Assembly (NCBI GenBank): GCA_034766995.1
Contig: CM068315.1
Coordinates: 18,874,010 to 18,938,009 of the forward strand
Length of the DNA: 64,000 nt
Direction: 5' to 3'
DNA from: Acanthacorydalis orientalis
Taxonomy: Eukaryota; Arthropoda; Insecta; Megaloptera; Corydalidae
The notes below the pieces were generated by a model that did not search any database, was not told the DNA's origin, and was given only the letters and a program-made list of their open reading frames with translations. A program made the translations under genes and the position numbers. Numbering within the stretch: position 1 is the stretch's first letter; every line of letters begins with the position of its first letter. Below, in pieces: positions 54,912 through 64,000 of this stretch.

Positions 54912-57900
54912 CAACTAGGAGAAAATATAAAAAGACAAGAACCGAAAATAGTTTTATTCCTACACAAATCTAAGTAAAAACAAAGTTATTCAATTTATAT
55001 TTATATCTTTTGTAAAGTTTAAATTATTCCAATAAACTTTTAAAAACAATTATATGCTTCCAGTAAATAAATATACCTCGCAAGAGTGTATAATCCTGCA
55101 AGAGTGAATGGACTATGCATTAATAAATTCACTAAGCCGCGACTTACTGTATACATATTTGATTACAAGAAGCATCGGCTCGTATTAATGAAAAGGAACT
55201 CTAGCTTGTTTTCAAATAACAAGATGAAAAATACAATACCGGAAAACACACAGTTAAAACAAATATTTTCACTAAAGAAATATCGATCGGTTTATGAGAA
55301 AGATCACATTGAAATATCTACTTTTTCATTATAGTTAAAAACGAATCATTTATAAAAATATGTGCAAGTAACATTTTCAGGAAATAGCTATATAACTTGA
55401 CTTAACTTGATATAACTTATATATTAAATTATATTATAACTTGATCCGATTTTGTCAGATTGTGTTCCGTTTTGAATTGAAATAAAATGTGTGTAAAACT
55501 AAATACCGATAAAAGTTGAAATATCCTCAGTAACCATATCCGTAGATCTTATTTCATTTATCAATACGTTTATCTAAAAATACACAAAAGCATAGTCTTA
55601 AATTAAAGACGAACAGGGAAGAACCTACACTCCGTACACACCGCATATTTTATTTTCAATCAAGATGTTCAATGATTGATTGTTATTGATATCATTGACT
55701 TGTATCCGTTTCGTGGCGAAGGTACCATCGTCCTCGAAACGTTAATAATTAATTATTGAACATTTTTTGCGTTATTTACAGAGAGTGAAAATTCATTTGC
55801 GGAAGTGAATTTAACCGCAGTGCCAAAAACCGCAAGTGTAATGTACAGACTTCTTGGATTCGATTCAATAAGCGAACGGTGTTAAATTTTAAAGAGTCCG
55901 ATACTGAGTACGGGATCCTCAACGATGTGTACTCTCAGTAAATTGATCCTTGTATATACACAACACACATTCACGGAGACTATCGCGGGAACATACACAC
56001 ACACACGCATACAGCAACACGAGTGATGTGCCACCGCTGCCACTTGTGCTGCTCTCTTCATAAAATCGTAGCAAAGTCGACGGGGAGGAACGAACGAATG
56101 AACAGTAGACGACGAGGTGCTACAACGCCGACGTCTCGGCTGAAATGATATAACTTGATATTCTTTTGTGCAAACAATGAGGGTAGAGGGTGAAATAATG
56201 ATATATCATCTGACTGAGGATCAGCTGTGATGCGAAGTGCTCGTCTATCGACGATCAAGATTATTTAAATTTGAGACGAGAGCCGATAGCGTACGGTAGC
56301 GCCGCTACACGCACGTGCACGCGCGCGCGAGCATAAATAAACCTCACCTCCTTCTGCCACCAATATCATCCGATATGCTGATGTCGAAGCTTCATGATTT
56401 ATAATTCAACGCCGTTTTTGTTTCTCGCGTATCTCTTTATGTAAATATGATGAGTTCGACGCCACGCGCGCGATTGCCACACATCAAATTACGTACGTGG
56501 CTTATCGATTGACTTCCGACTACGACCATCGCCGAAATCTCGAGTATTTTTCGTTTCTACTCACTGTCGTCCACCACGACGATCTCGATTCGAACTCGAA
56601 CATCAAACGAATGAATCTAACAGACACCTTATGTCCGAAACAAATTAACGATTCCCTTCTAACAAATATTACAGACGGTATCGACGTACAAATATAACAA
56701 AAATCTCATTATAAGAATAATCATTCTTTCCGTTTTTATCGAAACGAAATGATTATTCTAAAACATCGACCAATTATTGTCGATCACTCATTAACCATTC
56801 GGAACCGGGAAGAAGGAAAGAGTGCTACAACATTTTAACAAATATTTTTCGATTAATTGTACATTCTTTTATTGTAAAGAAAATAAAAATTGGTAATTTG
56901 TCCGTTACAAGAAAATATATCTTAATTCAGATTAGCGATTAGAGATTTCACATCTATCTGATATATCGTGGAAAAGCGTTGATAATATTCGTGGAAACAT
57001 AAATCTCTTGATTGGAAACATATAATTGGAAGCAGAAAAATTGATTACATTTGAAAATTTGCAGAAATAACATTACTGTTGAGTGTGAAAAATTTTGAAA
57101 CAGGTGTGTACCAAACGGTTTCAAATCAATCACATCTTGTACCTGGACATAGAATCTAGAATTTTTTATACGCCCTCTTCCAATGATGAACTTTTGTAAA
57201 AAAATATTTTTCACACAATTCTCAAGTTCAAAATTGTATAGGTTTTTAAATGAAAAAAAAAAACGGGCGTGTGTGCTCATGTACACACAACAGAAGTAAA
57301 ATTTCAGTATTTGTAATTTCCCCTCCCGCGTACGCACTTCCCAAATATCCTCGCGCATTTTCTCTCTCTCGCGCGCGCTCTCTAGCTTTCTTTCTGTTAG
57401 CACGGGGCCTTACTTGAACCCCCTCTCCGTCCGTATTCTTCAGCACAGATCTCTGCGCGCATTCTCTTGCTCTCATCCAGTCATATTGGCTCCAATTCTC
57501 TCGTTCGTGGCTAAGTTCATGTAACGTTTTTCGTGACACGCCATATGATTTTACACCTCGCTAACGCTCCCAAAGAAGTTTCACTTCAAAAACAAGATTT
57601 TTCTGATTCTTGGACGACTGTATTTTTTCTAATGAAAGAACGTGTTATAAATTTAGTCTTATTAGAAAGATATTAGTGACCTTTAAATAAATCATCCAAA
57701 AGATAGCACTCTAAGACCATAGTATCTTTGGAAAACATCAATGGGTTCTTAAATCCACGCCCGGCTTCAAAGTGTTAAAAACAAACAATTGTTTCCCTGA
57801 ATGTTCACACGAACAACATTACTACCTAATACTGAATTTTCATTATAAGACAGTTTCATTTTCACAAATTAGTTCAATCGATCGTTCGGTAAAAGTTGGG

Positions 57901-57912
57901 AAAAGTATTTTA
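54912..57912. other. AT-rich then CpG-rich single-copy DNA
   Basis: AT-rich to about 55780; CpG-rich at 55930-56640, including a CGCACGTGCACGCGCGCG run near 56310. An imperfect hairpin is at 55662-55766. From 56640 to 57912 it is AT-rich with a GA/CT-rich patch near 57360. Open frames (56954-57403, 57246-57539 minus) lack domains. Confidence 0.4.
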
Positions 57913-58394
57913 ATTCAACTGTTGTATGATCAATATTAAGTTTTTCTACCACCTCTCGAGTTCTTTTACGTGAATCCGATTCAATAATGGTTCTTAAATC
58001 ATTATTGTCTATAGCTGAAGGACGTCCATGACCCTACTCATTATCAAGGCTTTCAATTCAATTACTAAACCAGTGTTGAGAGGTAAACGTTCACTAGTTG
58101 ACTCACCAACAACAAATTTGATATTTCGAACTCTTTCTGTGATTATCGGTCCAATTTAAACTCATACTACAAAATCGCGCGAATTTGCTTTTTTCCCAAG
58201 ACTAATTTAAGAGGTTATATCCAACAATACTGAAGAATGAAAACAATAGACATAAGATGAAATCAGTGGTACTAATTTCATTGATATTATTACAATGATA
58301 CATCACATGACTATAATAAAAGACAACGGTAACAAGAAAAATCGGCGCCAAACTTAAAATGATAACAACCGTAATTATTTTTTCACCAACCTAA
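57913..58394 (-). mobile_element. Hsmar1-type mariner 5' fragment
   Basis: Right end is the complement of the family TIR, ending before TA (58395-58396). It covers the leader and HTH codons up to the DHSTVIRHL-equivalent region and stops at about 57913. No open frame. Confidence 0.87.
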
Positions 58395-58396
58395 TA

Positions 58397-58766
58397 AATC
58401 TCTGTTCGAATTAATTTCGATTTGCTTAACCATAAATCTACATGTGCTTTTTTATAGGATTAAGATAAACTAAAATGTGAAAACAATAACCATATTTGCC
58501 AATGTCTCGACTGAACTATCCTTTGTTTAAAAGAAACTAAATTCTTTTCGCATATACGTACCTAGAAACAATTAAGTTCTATGTATCTCTTTGACATTTC
58601 TCTACAACGACTAAAGTATCCCAATAAATGTGTTGACGTATAACAATTTCGAAAAAGCAAACAATATAAATATATCACACATTACTTTCTAGCGATAACA
58701 TACTTTTCGTTTGTGTAAACATTCGTGCATATGAAGAAGTGTACAGGTGAGCGTGTGTGTGTGCGC
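58397..58766. other. AT-rich DNA
   Basis: Nothing recognised. Confidence 0.4.

Positions 58767-58798
<32 letters not shown>
58767..58798. repeat. short (TA)n
   Basis: TA run with CA interruption. Confidence 0.9.
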
Positions 58799-58799
<1 letters not shown>

Positions 58800-59998
58800 T
58801 ACATGTGAAAGTGAACAAAGGAAATCAAACAGCGACCCCGCTGTAAATAAATCCACCGGCGGTTTCGTCTCCGACATGTTGCAGACAAAAACAACGCGCC
58901 GTCTCGCATTATAAAATATTGTCTAATATTTTATTAATTTCAATTTTCTTTTAGTTTTTTGTCCTTCGGGAGTCGGGGACGCACTCGCGATCGTCTACTT
59001 TAGAAAATAGTCGGCGGGAGCGGCATCGCACGTGGGCCGCCCGCCATCCGTTCCCCGACATCGCAGCCACTCGCGTTTTTCTTCTTCTTCTTCTACTACA
59101 ACTACTACTTCGTCGAAACACGAACCGCTTTACGCTCCACACTCGCGCAGAATTTAAACATTCGCGTTTTGAGAGAAATATTGGTAAGGTGTGACGTCGA
59201 AATCTCACGCGCGTGTGTGCGCGCGCGCTCAGGTAACGGTTAGATACAAATTCTCAGCGCTTTAATTAGATTTGGTCGTGAGATATTTTGAAAGTTTTTG
59301 GCCGGGAGCCGAAGAGATTTACGGTATTGGATTGCCGTAATAGATACAGATGATAGGGTGCACACGCGTGTGAGTACATGTATGCGTGCAGATATTCCTC
59401 CCGTGGGCCGACACTGTTGAATCGATCGCCTTGTACGATTTCGGCCCCGGGAACTTTAATGTAACCGTTTCACAGGTCGAAACATCTTTTAAATCGTGTT
59501 CGCCGACAAACGATTCGATGTTTTTAACTCGATAGAAAATTCGACATGAGCCCAATACGCTCCTAACGCCCACACACATCCCTCACTCCCACACCCCCGT
59601 ACATGTTCGTTCCGGCTCAACGTCTTATAAATATTCGTTCGAGCAAATTAAACGAATTGCATTTTAGACACACGGGCCTTCACTCAATTAAACATCGCGA
59701 AAAAGAAACACACGCTTATAACAAATAAAGAAAGAACAAATGGAACGTTTATCGTATATTCGTTCGTGTCTTCTAATAACAATAAAAACAGACGACGGAT
59801 GAGTTCTACCGCATCTCGATAGAGAGCATTATCTGTATTAAAATAAGATTACTGAAGTAAATAGAAGGCTTGTGCCAAATACAATAAAAATCCTAACAAT
59901 TAAAAACAATTCTTTTTAATCGCTGGACAAGTATACGTATTTACAAATAAAAAAAATCTTCTCAACTGTAGTAGAATCCAACTATATTATATGAGAGT
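58799..59998. other. CpG-rich single-copy DNA (about 58830-59640)
   Basis: CpG-rich with a CTT/CTA trinucleotide run at 59080-59110 and CGCGCG near 59215. Minus frames 58951-59208 and 59319-59579 have no recognisable domain. Confidence 0.4.
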
Positions 59999-59999
59999 A

Positions 60000-60860
60000 C
60001 GTGGGTTGTTAGATAAGTATGGTAAAAAAGTAAGTTAAATACAGTTTTTTTGAAAAATTCGATTTTATTTCTCAATATTGTCTACTTTGATGGCTAGACA
60101 ATTGGTTCAGTGAGTTTTAAATTTTTTCATCCACCCGAAAAAGTAGCTTTTTCAAATCCTGAAAATACGTATTGAAGGCAGTGATGACATCCTCATTCGA
60201 AGAGAATTTCTTTCCACCGAGCCAAATTTTCAAGTTTGGGAAGAGGAAGAAGTCGCACGGGGCCAAATCTAGAGAATAGGGTGGATAAGATATCAATTCG
60301 ATCCCTAATTCGTGCAATTTTGCCATTGCGACGGTCGATTTGTGTGACGTCGTATTGTCCTGGTGAAAAACCCATTTTTTGCGCGCCAATCTTTTCCGTT
60401 TTTGTTTCAAATCTTCTTTTTAAACAGTCTTATAATGTTGGATAATAGACTCCTGTTATTGTTTTTCCTTTCGTGAAGTAGTCGATCAGAATGGGTCTTT
60501 GGAAATCTCAAAAAACAGTGGCTATCATCTTCCCAGCCAACAAAACGATCTTCACCTTCTTCGGTGCACTTTCATCAGTCGTTGTTCACTTCTTTGACTG
60601 CTGCTTCGACTTAAGTATGATGTGGTGGACCTATGTTTCATCCATAATGACGAATCAACGTAAAAAGGACTGCTAGTTTTTTTCATTTTTAAGGAAAATG
60701 CTTCAATCCTCGCTTCAAACATCTTTGGAACGTGAACAACATTTCTGGCTGAAATTTCGCCTATGCTAGTTTAAAAAGTGTCACTTGATAGTCGTGACAT
60801 TACCTAATGAATGTCGGCGCCACATCATAGAAGTCTACCAAACTTATCAAACGACCCACG
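60000..60860 (-). mobile_element. deleted mariner, fourth lineage, copy 2
   Basis: TA at 59998-59999 and 60861-60862. Left CGTGGGTTGTTAGATAAGTA; complement of right CGTGGGTCGTTTGATAAGTT. 861 bp, colinear with 29841-30655 throughout. Confidence 0.88.
60117..60760 (-). pseudogene. mariner transposase lacking HTH region, copy 2
   Basis: Open frame 60117-60410: KWVFHQDNTTSHKSTVAMAK (second catalytic Asp) and YPPYSLDLAPCDFFLFPNLK (third Asp, intact), then KFSSNEDVITAFNTYF. Upstream, KVKIVLLAGKMIATVFWD and LIDYFTKGKTITGVYY are readable in another frame, and the first acid region is degraded to SLWMKHRSTTSY. The DNA-binding domain is absent. Confidence 0.82.
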
Positions 60861-60862
60861 TA

Positions 60863-61219
60863 TACATAAAAATTAGTTTATTTAAGAAATAAACATTTTG
60901 TCCATCGATGTTAAGATAAAAATGAAAATATTTGTCACGGACTCGTTTAGAAACTGAAAAAAAAAATGAATAAACAATTCTCTATTCTTAGAAATGTGAA
61001 TTTATTTTCCGCTATTCCGCTTGTCAATGGACATTTTTATGTCACGGTTTTTAAATCGACGATTGAATACCGTGTTGACTCAAAAGAAAAACTGAACAAC
61101 GACTTGCGTCTTCAAACGAGATGAAAATAAAAATAAAACAAAAACCAATAACCATCTGTATTTAAATCTGCAGAACTATGTACAACGCACACTTTATTCA
61201 AGATAGATCAGTGTTCCCT
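60863..61219. other. AT-rich DNA
   Basis: Nothing recognised. Confidence 0.4.
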
Positions 61220-62012
61220 CTGCTTATATATACATCACCGAGTATTATGTACAAAAGGGACAGAGAGAGAGAGGGAGATATTATGAACAATCATGCGTGA
61301 ATGTATGTGTGTGTGTAAAGAGCGAACACGTTCCTGTTTATTTGGTATACGTAGTAAAGTTGAAGAACGCGAGCTTTACTTGCTTGTCGACCACGCTGTC
61401 CGTCCAACCTTACTAGATAAGGGCGGGAGATTGATTAGAGAAAGGCGTACTAATGCTACTGCTACCAGGCAGCAAACCATCCGTCGTACCACCCGTCGCC
61501 CACCCGGCCGACCGACCCGTTCACCCACACCGCCCGATCGTCTGTAGTCCTGCCGCCGCATCCAGCAACAGCCTGCTGCGATCCACGCGCGCCGGATAGG
61601 GTCGCGCTTCAAGATATCATTGGCGTGTATGCCGTGGGATTAATGCGTCCACTTATTCGGACGCGCATCGGAACCCACACGGACGACACGAGGGATCGTT
61701 CTTCAAGTCGATACATCGTGACAACGGATGAGGAACTGGACAGGTTGGATCCGGACGGACACAATGTGCGATGACCGAACGCGATAAAATGTGCCGAAGA
61801 TACCGCTGCGGGCACTGAAAAAAATGCCTGGCTTCGTTCGGCGTGATCGAAATCGATGTTAGTGATGGCGGTTCTATCGACTATGCTTATAAATAAATGG
61901 CGATTCTACTCTCAAACATTAACGCGGCTACTGAAGCCGAAAACAACTGAAAGACACACAAACTCATGATTTCCACTGAATACACCTTATACATATATAT
62001 TATTACACCATT

Positions 62013-62016
<4 letters not shown>
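61220..62016. other. CpG-rich block with a possible exon
   Basis: A plus-strand frame without ATG is open from about 61452 to the TGA near 61771. Its end reads ALQDIIGVYAVGLMRPLIRT, RIGTHTDDTRDRSSSRYIV and TTDEELDRLDPDGHNVR. No domain is recognised, and frames on the other strand (61376-61612, 61609-61815) are also open, so coding status is uncertain. Confidence 0.3.

Positions 62017-62105
<89 letters not shown>
62017..62105. repeat. (TA)n microsatellite
   Basis: About 90 bp of TA ending at the left TIR of the next element. Confidence 0.97.
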
Positions 62106-62108
<3 letters not shown>

Positions 62109-63310
62109 CAGATGCGAGTGGTATTTGAGATCACATATTTTTTAGATTAAGTCTCTCATTGAACCAAATAAAATATTTTTATTTTCTAGAAATCCACAAT
62201 GGTAGATAAAACACTAACACAAGAAATAAAAAGACATGCAGTCATTTTTACCACTTGTGCGGCAAACAGCGAAATTTCCAATTTTCTAAGTGTTGCAAGA
62301 TCTTTTGTATACAAAGTTCGAATGGAATTGGTAAACTCTGGTGGGGATATTTCAACTGTATCAAAGAAAAAAAATATTTTAAACGTCTGGACATCATCAG
62401 GACACCGCAATTTATCCAAAAGGTTCAAAAGATTATCGATAATAATCCTAAAAAATCAATAAGGGCTATCGTCAAAGAACTTCAGGTATCAGCACTTTGG
62501 TGAACAAGGACATCCGATACAAGTCGTATGCATTGAGGAGAGGCCAACTCATATCTGCAAAGACATAAAAAAATCGTTTTATCTATGCCAAGCGGCTACT
62601 TAACAAGATTAAGAACCCTGACGAACATGACATGCTTTAGTTTTTCTCTGGTGAAAAAAATTTCGGCCGAGACCAAAAGTCTAACAAGAGAAAAGACAAA
62701 TGGTTATGTGCAGATCCTTCTGATGTCCCCAGAGTAATGCACACTGTTTCCATCAACAGTGATAGTGTTAGGAGTAGTGAGTAACGAAAGTCATGTCATG
62801 CCACCTCACATCTTTCCACATGGTGTTACAATTACTGCTACTAGATACATTGAAGTTCTGGAGACAGTTGTTAACACCTGGATAGATAGAGTAAGTAACA
62901 GAAGGCCTCTTGTGTTTCAACAAAGACTCTAGACCTTCTCACAAAGCTCAGATAACTCAAGAATCGATGTCAGACAATCTTTACGTTAAATCCTATGGAC
63001 TACTACGTTTGGAGCGTTGTTGAAAGGAAGACTAATCGACATCGTCACAATACGATAGATTCACTAAAAGCCGCCATTTTCGAAGTGATGTCCGGAATGA
63101 ATAAGGGCCATTCAATACAGGCATGTCAAAGATTCCGATCCTGCATTGAAACAGTTATCAAAGCCAAAGGTGAATTTATAGAATAATCTAATAAGAAAGT
63201 TTATCGAGAACATGTGCACAATTTTTTATTAAAATATATTTGATTGTTGCTCGGTTGGATTTTTTTTTATTAAATTACCAAATATGTCTTCAAATATCAC
63301 TCGCACCTTG
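62106..63310 (+). mobile_element. Tc1/mariner-superfamily element inside (TA)n
   Basis: Left CACCAGATGCGAGTGGTATT; complement of right CAAGGTGCGAGTGATATTTG. TA on both sides, embedded in TA arrays. 1205 bp with a plus-strand transposase. Confidence 0.87.
62199..63186 (+). pseudogene. Tc1/mariner-type transposase, degraded
   Basis: MVDKTLTQEIKRHAVIFTTC begins an N-terminal HTH. One shift near 62370 leads to FIQKVQKIIDNNPKKSIRAI then VKELQVS, the second HTH. FSGEKNFGRDQ near 62645 is the first acid region with Gly where Asp is expected. WLCADPSDVPRVMHT follows. A final open part (62995-63186) contains NPMDYYVWSVVERKTNRHRH, with the third Asp intact, and CQRFRSCIETVIKAKGEFIE. The region of the second acid is frameshifted. 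The protein resembles a Tc1/mariner lineage widespread in arthropods and fish; the exact family was not assigned. Confidence 0.82.
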
Positions 63311-63326
63311 TATATATATATATATA
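63311..63326. repeat. short (TA)n
   Basis: TA run at the right end of the element. Confidence 0.9.
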
Positions 63327-64000
63327 TCATTGGAAGAAAATATTCAACATTCCATCACTTGCTATCTATTCTATTACCAGCTTCCAATTAATACCGCTGA
63401 AGAACCTTCTATCGCGATAAATAACGACGCATATGATGATCCATTTCAACGCACTCGTACATGTGTGTGCGTGTATACATTTCGTTAGAATATCAAGAAA
63501 ACCGACAGACGGTTGTCAGAAAGACGTTTGATCAGGGACTGCATTGCTTACAAATACTCTACGCACACAACATAGTCTTAACCTCGGCATTCCAGCTTTA
63601 TAAGTTAATCCATAATCGCTGGTGCCATCACTTGTAGCACATAATGAAATACTTGCGGTCGTCGAATCCATCAAACCGCCCAGCTCTTTATGCACAGTCG
63701 AGAGCAATTTCTTAATTATAAATATTTCATTTGGGGCCACGCACTCGTTTTGCACTCGGTCCCGATACGCAAAGTGAATTCAATCTCTACCGGGGGAAAT
63801 GTACACACACGCACATCCATCTCTGTTAGGAAAGATGGACGCGTTAAATGTTTTTTTTAAAAAAACAATTTTATTGTGTATTTCGTATACATAATATATA
63901 TATATATATATATATGTACCTTACTTTTTCATCCTTCGAATAAGAATAGTCATATTCAAGTTTTTACAACCTACATCATCAAAAGTGTGAAACAAATAAT
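63327..64000. other. single-copy DNA to window end
   Basis: Contains a TA array at 63893-63915. The 79-codon minus frame 63516-63755 (MQNECVAPNEIFIIKKLLST at its start) has no recognised domain. Confidence 0.4.

Overview
This window looks like AT-rich nuclear DNA from an insect, most likely a hymenopteran such as an ant. The evidence is indirect: many mariner-like lineages, very long (TA)n arrays, and CpG-rich single-copy blocks showing no CpG depletion. No bacterial gene structure, CRISPR array, rRNA or tRNA gene was recognised. No convincing host protein-coding gene was found either. What the sequence supports is a dense, layered set of decayed transposable elements separated by single-copy DNA, some of it CpG-rich and possibly regulatory.

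Layout. 0-7 kb: the 5' end of a Hsmar1/cecropia-type mariner cut by the window edge, then three complete mariners of three other lineages (1840-3108, 3838-5117, 5473-6695), each ending at TA and two lying inside (TA)n arrays. 7.4-19 kb: a 200-bp (TA)n array; two inverted copies of an unrecognised repeat with terminal inverted repeats (about 8004-9296 and 17749-18785); two non-LTR retrotransposon 3' ends (9662-10790; 13877-14349 plus 16140-16515). The second of these is split by a 1.78-kb element with 8-bp target duplications that carries piggyBac debris. 19-28 kb: a Hsmar1-type copy with a solo LTR and a second insertion, a hAT remnant, a mariner carrying a Harbinger-like MITE, and a compact Hsmar1-type copy. 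28-33.5 kb: a diverged repeat pair, a CpG-rich block, two further mariner lineages and a piggyBac 5' end. 33.9-37.8 kb: the most complex locus, a mariner expanded from about 1.27 to 3.1 kb by a TTAA-flanked MITE, a foldback block with an inverted copy of adjacent mariner sequence, and a gypsy-like solo LTR. 39-44 kb: an internally deleted piggyBac-like element, a foldback MITE, a deleted hAT with a perfect 8-bp duplication, and an element with about 60-bp inverted ends. 44-64 kb: mostly single-copy DNA with CpG-rich blocks, a pogo-like element with a nested MITE, two more Hsmar1-type copies, a second member of a deleted mariner family, and a Tc1/mariner element inside a (TA)n array.

Nearly all transposase and reverse transcriptase frames are broken, and several have lost catalytic acids. 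The nesting nevertheless gives a readable relative chronology of insertion. Nothing suggests that the elements cooperate as a system. The best candidates for undescribed biology are the foldback locus at 35.4-36.3 kb, the two-copy unknown TIR family, the association of mariners with (TA)n arrays, and a flank shared by two mariner copies.
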